Assembly (NCBI RefSeq): GCF_040869045.1
Contig: NW_027136907.1
Location: forward strand, 124,001-188,000
Reading direction: 5' to 3'
From: Eurosta solidaginis
Taxonomy: Eukaryota > Arthropoda > Insecta > Diptera > Tephritidae
Length of the DNA stretch: 64,000 bases
A model generated the notes under the pieces. It was not told where the DNA came from and did not search any database. It saw only the letters and a program-made list of their open reading frames with translations. Both the position numbers and the translations under genes were made by a program. Of the stretch, positions 39,381 to 52,567 are shown piece by piece; position 1 is the stretch's first letter, and every line of letters starts with the position of its first letter.

Positions 39381-41714
39381 TCGTACACGTTATTTATCAA
39401 TTTAACTCTAGAATTAAAGGATATACAACGAGAAACAACGTTTGACAACCTTTAAACAGTTTTAATAACTATCTCAAAAATTGTCGCTCTGATGCAAACA
39501 ACTGATGAGTTATCTACTTAAATTTGATGAACAAAACGACTTACGTATTTTAAACATGCTAACCTTTAGCCCGGTAAGCAAATTAAAAAAGAAAACGCAA
39601 TATGTAGGCTACACGAGAACGGAGACGTCGAGTAACCAAAACAAATGCGTTAAACAAATTCGTACACGTTATTTATCAATTTAACTCTAGAATTAAAGGA
39701 CATACAACGAGAAACAACGTTTGACAACCTTTAAACAGTTTTAATAACTATCTCAAAAATTGTCGCTCTGATGCAACCAACTGATGAGTTATCTACTTAA
39801 ATTTGATGAACAAAACGACTTACGTATTTTAAACATGCTAACCTTTAGCCCGGTAAGCAAATTAAAAAAAAAAAACGCAATATGTAGGCTACACGAGAAC
39901 GGAGACGTCGAGTAACCGAAACAAATGCGTTAAACAAATTCGTACACGTTATTTATCAATTTAACTCTAGAATTAAAGGATATACAACGAGAAACAACGT
40001 TTGACAACCTTTAAACAGTTTTAATAACTATCTCAAAAATTGTCGCTCTGATGCAAACAACTGATGAGTTATCTACTTAAATTTGACGAACAAAACGACT
40101 TACGTATTTTAAACATGCTAACCTTTAGCCCGGTAAGCAAATTAAACAAAAAACGCAATATGTAGGCTACACGAGAACGGAGACGTCGAGTAACCAAAAC
40201 AAATGCGTTAAACAAATTCGTACACGTTATTTATCAATTTAACTCTAGAATTAAAGGATATACAACGAGAAACAACGTTTGACAACCTTTAAACAGTTTT
40301 AATAACTATCTAAAAAATTGTCGCTCTGATGCAAACAACTGATGAGTTATCTACTTAAATTTGTTGAACAAAACGACTTACGTATTTTAAACATGCTAAC
40401 CTTTAGCCCGGTAAACAAATTTAAAAAAAACGCAATATGTAGGCTACACGAGAACGGAGACGTCGAGTAACCAAAACAAATACGTTAAACAAATTCGTAC
40501 ACGTTACTTATCAATTTAACTCTAGAATTTAAGGATATACAACGAGAAACAACGTTTGACAACCTTTAAACAGTTTTAATAACTATCTCAAAAATTGTCG
40601 CTCTGATGCAAACAACTGATGAATTATCTACTTAAATTTGATGAACAAAACGACTTACGTATTTTAAACATGCTAACCTTTAGCCCGGTAAGCAAATTAA
40701 AAAAAAAACGCAATATGTAGGCTACACGAGAACGGAGACGTCGAGTAACCAAAACAAATGCGTTAAACAAATTCGTACACGTTATTTATCAATTTAACTC
40801 TAGAATTAAAGGATATACAACGAGAAACAACGTTTGACAACCTTTAAACAGTTTTAATAACTATCTCAAAAATTGTCGCTCTGATGCAAACAACTGCTGA
40901 GTTATCTACTCAAATTTGTTGAACAAAACGACTTACGTATTTTAAACATGCTAACCTTTAGCCCGGTAAGCAAATTAAAAAAAAAACGCAATATGTAGGC
41001 TACACGAGAACGGAGACGTCGAGTAACCAAAACAAATGCGTTAAACAAATTCGTACACGTTATTTATCAATTTAACTCTAGAATTAAAGTATATACAACG
41101 AGAAACAACGTTTGACAACCTTTAAACAGTTTTAATAACTATCTCAAAAATTGTCGCTCTGATGCAAACAACTGATGAGTTATCTACTTAAATTTGATGA
41201 ACAAAACGACTTACGTATTTTAAACATGCTAACCTTTAGCCCGGTAAGCAAATTAAAAAAAACGCAATATGTAGGCTACACGAGAACGGAGACGTCGAGT
41301 AACCCAAACAAATGCGTTAAACAAATTCGTACACGTTATTTATCAATTTAACTCTAGAATTAAAGGATATACAACGAGAAACAACGTTTGACAACCTTTA
41401 AACAGTTTTAATAACTATCTCAAAAATTATCGCTCTGATGCAAACAACTGATGAGTTATCTACTTAAATTTGATGAACAAAACGACTTACGTATTTTAAG
41501 CATGCTAACCTTTAGCCCGGTAAGCAAATTAAAAAAAAAAACGCAATATGTAGGCTACACGAGAACGGAGACGTCGAGTAACCAAAACAAATGCGTTAAA
41601 CAAATTCGTACACGTTATTTATCAATTTAACTCTAGAATTAAAGGATATACAACGAGAAACAACGTTTGACAACCTTTAAACAGTTTTAATAACTATCTC
41701 AAAAATTATAGCTC

Positions 41715-44700
41715 TGATGCAAACAACTGATGAGTTATCTACTTAAATTTGATGAACAAAACGACTTACGTATTTTAAACATGCTAACCTTTAGCCCGGT
41801 AAGCAAATTAAAAAAAAAACGCAATATGTAGGCTACACGAGAACGGAGACGTCGAGTAACCAAAACAAATGCGTTAAACAAATTCGTACACGTTATTTAT
41901 CAATTTAACTCTAGAATTAAAGGATATACAACGAGAAACAACGTTTGACAACCTTTAAACAGTTTTAATAACTATCTCAAAAATTGTCGCTCTGATGCAA
42001 ACAACTGATGAGTTATCTACTTAAATTTGATGAACAAAACGACTTACGTATTTTAAACATGCTAACCTTTAGCCCGGTAAGCAAATTAAAAAAAAAAACG
42101 CAATATGTAGGCTACACGAGAACGGAGACGTCGAGTAACCAAAACAAATGCGCTAAACAAATTCGTACACGTTATTTATCAATTTAGCTCTAGAATTAAA
42201 GGATATACAACGATAAACAACGTTTGACAACCTTTAAACAGTTTTAATAACTATCTCAAAAATTATCGCTCTGAAGCAAACAACTGATGAGTTATCTACT
42301 TAAATTTGATGAACAAAACGACTTACGTATTTTAAGCATGCTAACCTTTAGCCCGGTAAGCAAATTAAAAAAAAAACGCAATATGTAGGCTACACGAGAA
42401 CGGAGACGTCGAGTAACCAAAACAAATGCGTTAAACAAATTCGTACACGTTATTTATCAATTTAACTCTAGAATTAAAGGATATACAACGAGAAACAACG
42501 TTTGACAACCTTTAAACAGTTTTAATAACTATCTCAAAAATTGTCGCTCTGATGCAAACAACTGATGAGTTATCTACTTAAATTTGATGAACAAAACGAC
42601 TTACGTATTTTAAATATGCTAACCTTTAGCCCGGTAAGCAAATTAAAAAAAAAACGCAATATGTAGGCTACACGAGAACAGAGACGTCGAGTAACCAAAA
42701 CAAATGCGTTAAACAAATTCGTACACGTTATTTATCAATTTAACTCTAGAATTAAAGGATATACAACGAGAAACAACGTTTGACAACCTTTAAACAGTTT
42801 TAATAACTATCTCAAAAATTGTCGCTCTGATGCCAACAACTGATGAGTTATCTACTTAAATTTGTTGAACAAAACGACTTACGTATTTTAAACATGCTAA
42901 CCTTTAGCCCGGTAAGCAAATTAAAAAAAAAAACGCAATATGTAGGCTACACGAGAACGGAGACGTCGAGTAACCAAAACAAATACGTTAAACAAATTCG
43001 TACACGTTATTTATATATTTAACTCTAGAATTAAAGGATATACAACGAGAAACAACGTTTGACAACCTTTAAACAGTTTTAATAACTATCTCAAAAATTG
43101 TCGCTCTGATGCAAACAACTGATGAGTTATCTACTTAAATTTGTTGAACAAAACGACTTACGTATTTTAAGCATGCTAACCTTTAGCCCGGTAAGCAAAT
43201 TAAAAAAAAAAACGCAATATGTAGGCTACACGAGAACGGAGACGTCGAGTAACCAAAACAAATACGTTAAACAAATTCGTACACGTTATTTATCAATTTA
43301 ACTCTAGAATTAAAGGATATACAACGAGAAACAACGTTTGACAACCTTTAAACAGTTTTAATAACTATCTCAAAAATTGTCGCTCTGATGCAAACAACTG
43401 ATGAATTATCTACTTAAATTTGTTGAACAAAACAACTTACGTATTTTAAACATGCTAACCTTTAGCCCGGTAAGCAAATTAAAAAAAAAACGCAATATGT
43501 AGGCTACACGAGAACGGAGACGTCGAGTAACCAAAACAAATGCGTTAAACAAATTCGTACACGTTATTTATCAATTTAACTCTAGAATTAAAGGACATAC
43601 AACGAGAAACAACGTTTGACAACCTTTAAACAGTTTTAATAACTATCTCAAAAATTGTCGCTCTGATGCAACCAACTGATGAGTTATCTACTTAAATTTG
43701 ATGAACAAAACGACTTACGTATTTTAAACATGCTAACCTTTAGCCCGGTAAGCAAATTAAAAAAAAAAAACGCAATATGTAGGCTACACGAGAACGGAGA
43801 CGTCGAGTAACCGAAACAAATGCGTTAAATAAATTCGTACACGTTATTTATCAATTTAACTCTAGAATTAAAGGATATACAACGAGAAACAACGTTTGAC
43901 AACCTTTAAACAGTTTTAATAACTATCTCAAAAATTGTCGCTCTGATGCAAACAACTGATGAGTTATCTACTTAAATTTGACGAACAAAACGACTTACGT
44001 ATTTTAAACATGCTAACCTTTAGCCCGGTAAGCAAATTAAACAAAAAACGCAATATGTAGGCTACACGAGAACGGAGACGTCGAGTAACCAAAACAAATG
44101 CGTTAAACAAATTCGTACACGTTATTTATCAATTTAACTCTAGAATTAAAGGATATACAACGAGAAACAACGTTTGACAACCTTTAAACAGTTTTAATAA
44201 CTATCTAAAAAATTGTCGCTCTGATGCAAACAACTGATGAGTTATCTACTTAAATTTGTTGAACAAAACGACTTACGTATTTTAAACATGCTAACCTTTA
44301 GCCCGGTAAGCAAATTAAAAAAAAACGCAATATGTAGGCTACACGAGAACGGAGACGTCGAGTAACCAAAACAAATACGTTAAACAAATTCGTACACGTT
44401 ACTTATCAATTTAACTCTAGAATTAAAGGATATACAACGAGAAACAACGTTTGACAACCTTTAAACAGTTTTAATAACTATCTCAAAAATTGTCGCTCTG
44501 ATGCAAACAACTGATGAATTATCTACTTAAATTTGATGAACAAAACGACTTACGTATTTTAAACATGCTAACCTTTAGCCCGGTAAGCAAATTAAAAAAA
44601 AAACGCAATATGTAGGCTACACGAGAACGGAGACGTCGAGTAACCAAAACAAATGCGTTAAACAAATTCGTACACGTTATTTATCAATTTAACTCTAGAA

Positions 44701-45607
44701 TTAAAGGATATACAACGAGAAACAACGTTTGACAACCTTTAAACAGTTTTAATAACTATCTCAAAAATTGTCGCTCTGATGCAAACAACTGCTGAGTTAT
44801 CTACTCAAATTTGTTGAACAAAACGACTTACGTATTTTAAACATGCTAACCTTTAGCCCGGTAAGCAAATTAAAAAAAAACGCAATATGTAGGCTACACG
44901 AGAACGGAGACGTCGAGTAACCAAAACAAATGCGTTAAACAAATTCGTACACGTTATTTATCAATTTAACTCTAGAATTAAAGGATATACAACGAGAAAC
45001 AACGTTTGACAACCTTTAAACAGTTTTAATAGCTATCTCAAAAATTGTCGCTCTGATGCAAACAACTGATGAGTTATCTACTTAAATTTGATGAACAAAA
45101 CGACTTACGTATTTTAAACATGCTAACCTTTAGCCCGGTAAGCAAATTAAAAAAAACGCAATATGTAGGCTACACGAGAACGGAGACGTCGAGTAACCCA
45201 AACAAATGCGTTAAACAAATTCGTACAAGTTATTTATCAATTTAACTCTAGAATTAAAGGATATACAACGAGAAACAACGTTTGACAACCTTTAAACAGT
45301 TTTAATAACTATCTCAAAAATTATCGCTCTGATGCAAACAACTGATGAGTTATCTACTTAAATTTGATGAACAAAACGACTTACGTATTTTAAGCATGCT
45401 AACCTTTAGCCCGGTAAGCAAATTAAAAAAAAAACGCAATATGTAGGCTACACGAGAACGGAGACGTCGAGTAACCAAAACAAATGCGTTAAACAAATTC
45501 GTACACGTTATTTATCAATTTAACTCTAGAATTAAAGGATATACAACGAGAAACAACGTTTGACAACCTTTAAACAGTTTTAATAACTATCTCAAAAATT
45601 ATAGCTC
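41715..45607 (+). repeat. 24-monomer repeat, copy 3 shortened to 14 monomers (151-164)
   Basis: Starts: 41715, 41993, 42272, 42550, 42828, 43107, 43386, 43664, 43944, 44222, 44499, 44777, 45054, 45330. Monomers 151-155 match 127-131 in order. Monomer 156 resembles 132 at its head, 157 is chimeric, and 158-164 match 144-150 (GCAACCAAC, ACAAAAAA, AAATACG with TTACTTATC, GATGAATTATC, GCTGAG, AACCCAAAC, AAGCATGC). Ten units of the full series are therefore absent from the middle. Confidence 0.88.
43386..43663 (+). repeat. Chimeric monomer 157 at the 10-unit contraction
   Basis: The head has GATGAATTATC and AACAACTTA, a pair otherwise found only in monomers 112 and 136. The tail has GGACATAC (C at 43596), which in copies 1 and 2 belongs to the G-type units 113, 119, 137 and 143, and the next unit is the GCAACCAAC type that follows them. 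The join lies between about 43434 and 43596. Because units 158-160 match 144-146, the tail probably came from the equivalent of 143. Confidence 0.75.
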
Positions 45608-46441
45608 TGATGCAAACAACTGATGAGTTATCTACTTAAATTTGATGAACAAAACGACTTACGTATTTTAAACATGCTAACCTTTAGCCCGGTAAGCAAA
45701 TTAAAAAAAAAACGCAATATGTAGGCTACACGAGAACGGAGACGTCGAGTAACCAAAACAAATGCGTTAAACAAATTCGTACACGTTATTTATCAATTTA
45801 ACTCTAGAATTAAAGGATATACAACGAGAAACAACGTTTGACAACCTTTAAACAGTTTTAATAACTATCTCAAAAATTGTCGCTCTGATGCAAACAACTG
45901 ATGAGTTATCTACTTAAATTTGATGAACAAAACGACTTACGTATTTTAAACATGCTAACCTTTAGCCCGGTAAGCAAATTAAAAAAAAAACGCAATATGT
46001 AGGCAACACGAGAACGGAGACGTCGAGTAACCAAAACAAATGCGCTAAACAAATTCGTACACGTTATTTATCAATTTAGCTCTAGAATTAAAGGATATAC
46101 AACGATAAACAACGTTTGACAACCTTTAAACAGTTTTAATAACTATCTCAAAAATTATCGCTCTGATGCAAACAACTGATGAGTTATCTACTTAAATTTG
46201 ATGAACAAAACGACTTACGTATTTTAAGCATGCTAACCTTTAGCCCGGTAAGCAAATTAAAAAAAAAACGCAATATGTAGGCTACACGAGAACGGAGACG
46301 TCGAGTAACCAAAACAAATGCGTTAAACAAATTCGTACACGTTATTTATCAATTTAACTCTAGAATTAAAGGATATACAACGAGAAACAACGTTTGACAA
46401 CCTTTAAACAGTTTTAATAACTATCTCAAAAATTGTCGCTC
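45608..46441 (+). repeat. 24-monomer repeat, start of copy 4 (monomers 165-167)
   Basis: Starts: 45608, 45886, 46164. Monomer 165 follows the ATTATAGC ending. Monomer 166 has GCGCTAAAC, TAGCTCTAG and GATAAAC, as in 104, 128 and 152. Monomer 167 has AAGCATGC, as in 105, 129 and 153. The next unit (168) lacks the AATATGC and ACAGAGAC marks of 106, 130 and 154, so the series stops here. Confidence 0.82.
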
Positions 46442-46729
46442 TGATGCAAACAACTGATGAGTTATCTACTTAAATTTGATGAACAAAACGACTTACGTAT
46501 TTTAAATTTTAAACATGCTAACCTTTAGCCCGGTAAGCAAATTAAAAAAAAAAAAACGCAATATGTAGGCTACACGAGAACGGAGACGTCGAGTAACCAA
46601 AACAAATGCGTTAAACAAATTCGTACACGTTATTTATCAATTTAACTCTAGAATTAAAGGATATACAACGAGAAACAACGTTTGACAACCTTTAAACAGT
46701 TTTAATAACTATCTCAAAAATTATCGCTC
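46442..46729 (+). repeat. Monomer 168 with 7-bp tandem duplication, longest unit
   Basis: At 288 bp this is the longest unit. TTTTAAA at 46500-46506 is duplicated in tandem at 46507-46513, just before CATGC, and the A run is also long (13). It is the first unit after the 24-monomer series ends. Confidence 0.85.
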
Positions 46730-49700
46730 TGATGCAAACAACTGATGAGTTATCTACTTAAATTTGATGAACAAAACGACTTACGTATTTTAAACATGCT
46801 AACCTTTAGCCCGGTAAGCAAATTAAAAAAAAAACGCAATATGTAGGCTACACGAGAACGGAGAAGTCGAGTAACCAAAACAAATACGTTAAACAAATTC
46901 GTACACGTTATTGATCAATTTAACTCTAGAATTAAAGGATATACAACGAGAAACAACGTTTGACAACCTTTAAACAGTTTTAATAACTATCTCAAAAATT
47001 GTCGCTCTGATGCAAACAACTGATGAGTTATCTTCTTAAATTTGATGAACAAAACGACTTACGTATTTTAAGCATGCTAACCTTTAGCCCGGTAAGCAAA
47101 TTAAAAAAAAACGCAATATGTAGGCTACACGAGAAAGGAGACGTCGAGTAACCAAAACAAATGCGTTAAACAAATTCGTACACGTTATTTATCAATTTAA
47201 CTCTAGAATTAAAGGATATACAACGAGAAACAACGTTTAACAACCTTTAAACAGTTTTAATAACTATCTCAAAAATTGTCGCTCTGATGCAAACAACTGA
47301 TGAGTTATCTACTCAAATTTGTTGAACAAAACGACTTACGTATTTTAAACATGCTAACCTTTAGCCCGTTAAGCAAATTAAAAAAAAAACGCAATATGTA
47401 GGCTACACGAGAACGGAGACGTCGAGTAACCAAAACAAATGCGTTAAACAAATTCGTACACGTTATTTATCTATTTAACTCTAGAATTAAAGGATATACA
47501 ACGAGAAACAACGTTTGACAACCTTTAAACAGTTTTAATAACTATCTCAAAAATTGTCGCTCTGAAGCAAACAACTGATGAGTTATCTACTTAAATTTGT
47601 TGAACAAAACGACTTACGTATTTTAAGCATGCTAACCTTTAGCCCGGTAAGCAAATTAAAAAAAAAACGCAATATGTAGGCTACACGAGAACGGAGACGT
47701 CGAGTAACCAAAACAAATGCGTTAAACAAATTCGTACACGTTATTTATCTATTTAACTCTAGAATTAAAGGATATACAACGAGAAACAACGTTTGACAAC
47801 CTTTAAACAGTTTTAATAACTATCTCAAAAATTGTCGCTCTGATGCAAACAACTGATGAGTTATCTACTTAAATTATGAACAAAACGACTTACGTATTTT
47901 AAACATGCTAACCTTTAGCCCGGTAAGCAAATTAAAAAAAAAACGCAATATGTAGGCTACACGAGAACGGAGACGTCGAGTAACCAAAACAAATGCGTTA
48001 AACAAATTCGTACACGTTATTTATCAATTTAACTCTAGAATTAAAGGATATACAACGAGAAACAACGTTTGACAACCTTTAAACAGTTTTAATAACTATC
48101 TCAAAAATTGTCGCTCTGATGCAAACAACTGATGAGTTATCTACTTAAATTTGATGAACAAAACGACTTACGTATTTTAAACATGCTAACCTTTAGCCCG
48201 GTAAGCAAATTAAAAAAAAAAACGCAATATGTAGGCTACACGAGAACGGAGACGTCGAGTAACCAAAACAAATGCGTTAAACAAATTCGTACACGTTATT
48301 TATCAATTTAACTCTAGAATTAAAGGATATACAACGAGAAACAACGTTTGACAACCTTTAAACAGTTTTAATAACTATCTCAAAAATTGTCGCTCTGATG
48401 CAAACAACTGATGAGTTATCTACTTAAATTTGATGAACAAAACGACTTACGTATTTTAAACATGCTAACCTTTAACCCGGTAAGCATATTTAAAAAAAAA
48501 CGCAATATGTAGGCTACACGAGAACGGAGACGTCGAGTAACCAAAACAAATGCGTTAAACAAATTCGTACACGTTATTTATCAATTTAACTCTAGAATTA
48601 AAGGATATACAACGAGAAACAACGTTTGACAACCTTTAAACAGTTTTAATAACTATCTCAAAAATTGTCGCTCTGATGCAAACTACTGATGAGTTATCTA
48701 CTTAAATTTGATGAACAAAACGACTTACGTATTTTAAACATGCTAACCTTTAGCCCGGTAAGCAAATTAAAAAAAAAAAACGCAATATGTAGGCTACACG
48801 AGAACGGAGACGTCGAGTAACCAAAACAAATGCGTTAAACAAATTCGTACACGTTATTTATCAATTTAACTCTAGAATTAAAGGATATACAACGAGAAAC
48901 AACGTTTGACAACCTTTAAACAGTTTTAATAACTATCTCAAAAATTGTCGCTCTGATGCAAACAATTGATGAGTTATCCACTTAAATTTGTTGAACAAAA
49001 CGACTTACGTATTTTAAACATGCTAACCTTTAGCCCGGTAAGCAAATTAAAAAAAAAACGCAATATGTAGGCTACACGAGAACGGAGACGTCGAGTAACC
49101 AAAACAAATACGTTAAACAAATTCGTACACGTTATTTATCAATTTAACTCTAGAATTAAAGGATATACAACGAGAAACAACGTTTGACAACCTTTAAACA
49201 GTTTTAATAACTATCTCAAAAATTGTCGCTCTGATGCAAACAACTGATGAGTTATCTACTTAAATTTGTTGAACAAAACGACTTACGTATTTTAAACATG
49301 CTAACCTTTAGCCCGGTAAGCAAATTAAAAAAAAACGCAATATGTAGGCTACACGAGAACGGAGACGTCGAGTAACCAAAACAAATGCGTTAAACAAATT
49401 CGTACACGTTATTTATCAATTTAACTCTAGAATTAAAGGATATACAACCAGAAACAACGTTTGACAACCTTTAAACAGTTTTAATAACTATCTCAAAAAT
49501 TGTCGCTCTGATGCAAACAACTGATGAGTTATCTACTTAAATTTGATGAACAAAACGACTTACGTATTTTAAACATGCTAACCTTTAGCCCGGTAAGCAA
49601 ATTAAAAAAAAAAACGCAATATGTAGGCTACACGAGAACGGAGACGTCGAGTAACCAAAACAAATGCGTTAAACAAATTCGTACACGTTATTTATCAATT

Positions 49701-52567
49701 TAACTCTAGAATTAAAGGATATACAACGAGAAACAACGTTTGACAACCTTTAAACAGTTTTAATAACTATCTCAAAAATTGTCGCTCTGATGCAAACAAC
49801 TGATGAGTTATCTACTTAAATTTGATGAACAAAACGACTTACGTATTTTAAACATGCTAACCTTTAGCCCGGTAAGCAAATTAAAAAAAAAACGCAATAT
49901 GTAGGCTACACGAGAACGGAGACGTCGAGTAACCAAACCAAATGCGTTAAACAAATTCGTACACGTTATTTATCAATTTAACTCTAGAATTAAAGGATAT
50001 ACAACGAGAAACAACGTTTGACAACCTTTAAACAGTTTTAATAACTATCTCAAAAATTGTCGCTCTGATGCAAACAACTGATGAGTTATCTACTCAAATT
50101 TGTTGAACAAAACGACTTACGTATTTTAATCATGCTAACCTTTAGCCCGGTAAGCAAATTAAAAAAAAAAACGCAATATGTAGGCTACACGAGAACGGAG
50201 ACGTCGAGTAACCAAATCAAATGCGTTAAACAAATTCGTACACGTTATTTATCAATTTAACTCTAGAATTAAAGGATATACAACGAGAAACAACGTTTGA
50301 CAACCTTTAAACAGTTTTAATAACTATCTCAAAAATTGTCGCTCTGATGCAAACAACTGATGAGTTATCTACTTAAATTTGATGAACAAAACGACTTACG
50401 TATTTTAAACATGCTAACCTTTAGCCCGGTAAGCAAATTAAAAAAAAAACGCAATATGTAGGCTACACGAGAACGGAGACGTCGAGTAACCAAAACAAAT
50501 GCGTTAAACAAATTCTTACACGTTAGTTATCAATTTAACTCTAGAATTAAAGGATATACAACGAGAAACAACGTTTGACAACCTTTAAACAGTTTTAATA
50601 ACTATCTCAAAAATTGTTGCTCTGATGCAAACAACTGATGAGTTATCTACTTAAATTTGATGAACAAACCGACTTACGTATTTTAAACATGCTAACCTTT
50701 AGCCCGGTAAGCAAATTAAAAAAAAAACGCAATATGTAGGCTACACGAGAACGGAGACGTAGAGTAACCAAAACAAATGCGTTACACAAATTCGTACACG
50801 TTATTTATCAATTTAACTCTAGAATTAAAGGATATACAACGAGAAACAACGTTTGACAACCTTTAAACAGTTTTAATAACTATCTCAAAAATTGTCGCTC
50901 TGATGCAAACAACTGATGAGTTATCTACTTAAATTTGATGAACAAAACGACTTACGTATTTTAAACATGCTAACCTTTAGCCCGGTAAGCAAATTAAAAA
51001 AAAAACGCAATATGTAGGCTACACGAGAACGGAGACGTCGAGTAACCAAAACAAATGCGTTAAACAAATTCTTACACGTTATTTATCAATTTAACTCTAG
51101 AATTAAAGGATATACAACAAGAAACAACGTTTGACAACCTTTAAACAGTTTTAATAACTATCTCAAAAATTGGCGCTCTGATGCAAACAACTGATGAGTT
51201 ATCTATTTAAATTTGTTGAACAAAACGACTTACGTATTTTAAACATGCTAACCTTTAGTCCGGTAAGCAAATTAAAAAAAAAACGCAATATGTAGGCTAC
51301 ACGAGAACGGAGACGTCGAGTAACCAAAACAAATGCGTTAAACAAATTCGTACACGTTATTTATCAATTTAACTCTAGAATTAAAGGATATACAACGAGA
51401 AACAACGTTTGACAACCTTTAAACAGTTTTAATAACTATCTCAAAAATTATCGCTCTGATGCAAACAACTGATGAGTTATCTACTTAAATTTGTTGAACA
51501 AAACGACTTACGTATTTTAAACATGCTAACCTTTAGCCCGGTAAGCAAATTAAAAAAAAAAACGCAATATGTAGGCTACACGAGAACGGAGACGTCGAGT
51601 AACCAAAACAAATGCGTTAAACAAATTCGTACACGTTATTTATCAATTTAACTCTAGAATTAAAGGATATACAACGAGAAACAACGTTTGACAACCTTTA
51701 AACAGTTTTAATAACTATCTCAAAAATTGTTGCTCTGATGCAAACAACAGATGAGTTATCTACTTAAATTTGATGAACAAAACGACTTACGTATTTTAAA
51801 CATGCTAACCTTTAGCCCGGTAAGCAAATTTAAAAAAAACGCAATATGTAGGCTACACGAGAACGGAGACGTCGAGTAACCAAAACAAATGCGTTAAACA
51901 AATTCGTACACGTTATTTATCAATTTAACTCTAGAATTAAAGGATATACAACGAGAAACAACGTTTGACAACCTTTAAACAGTTTTAATAACTATCTCAA
52001 AAATTGTCGCTCTGATGCAAACAACTGCTGAGTTATCTACTTAAATTTGATGAACAAAACGACTTACGTATTTTAAACATGCTAACCTTTAGCCCGGTAA
52101 GCAAATTAAAAAAAAAACGCAATATGTAGGCTACACGAGAACGGAGACGTCGAGTAACCAAAACAAATACGTTAAACAAATTCGTACACGTTATTTATCA
52201 ATTTAACTCTAGAATTAAAGGATATACGACGAGAAACAACGTTTGACAACCTTTAAACAGTTTTAATAACTATCTCAAAAATTGTCGCTCTATGCAAACA
52301 ACTGATGAGTTATCTACTTAAATTTGTTGAACAAAACGACTTACGTATTTTAAACATGCTAACCTTTAGCCCGGTAAGCAAATTAAAAAAAAAACGCAAT
52401 ATGTAGGCTACACGAGAACGGAGACGTCGAGTAACCAAAACAAATGCGTTAAACAAATTCGTACACGTTATTTATCAATTTAACTCTAGAATTAAAGGAT
52501 ATACAACGAGAAACAACGTTTGACAACCTTTAAACAGTTTTAATAACTATCTCAAAAATTATCGCTC
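46730..52567 (+). repeat. Array zone 5: monomers 169-189, weak higher-order structure
   Basis: Starts: 46730, 47008, 47285, 47563, 47841, 48117, 48396, 48674, 48954, 49232, 49509, 49788, 50066, 50345, 50623, 50901, 51179, 51457, 51736, 52013, 52291. Units carry private changes rather than a repeated series: GAGAAGTCG (169), ATCTTCTT (170), CCCGTTAAGC (171), AAATTATGAAC with a 2-base loss (173), GCATATTTAAA (175), TTAATCATGC (181). Short echoes exist, such as TATCTATTT in 171 and 172, ATTCTTACACG in 182 and 184, and ATTGTTGC at the ends of 182 and 186. Monomer 188 joins a GCTGAG head to a CTTAAATTTGATG continuation, which looks recombinant. Confidence 0.82.

Larger units (their letters stand above)
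35061..41714 (+). repeat. 24-monomer higher-order repeat, copy 2 (monomers 127-150)
   Basis: Starts: 35061, 35340, 35618, 35896, 36174, 36452, 36717, 36995, 37272, 37550, 37829, 38108, 38389, 38667, 38944, 39224, 39490, 39769, 40049, 40327, 40604, 40882, 41160, 41436. Every diagnostic mark of copy 1 recurs 24 units on (for example GATGCCAAC at 29495 and 36174, ATTAACGC before 30607 and 37272). The copy is 6654 bp against 6678, mostly because monomers 132 and 142 each lost 13 bp. Few other differences are visible (such as CGTATTCTAAATATGC in 130 and CGTCGGGTAACC in 140), so the duplication is recent. Confidence 0.92.
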
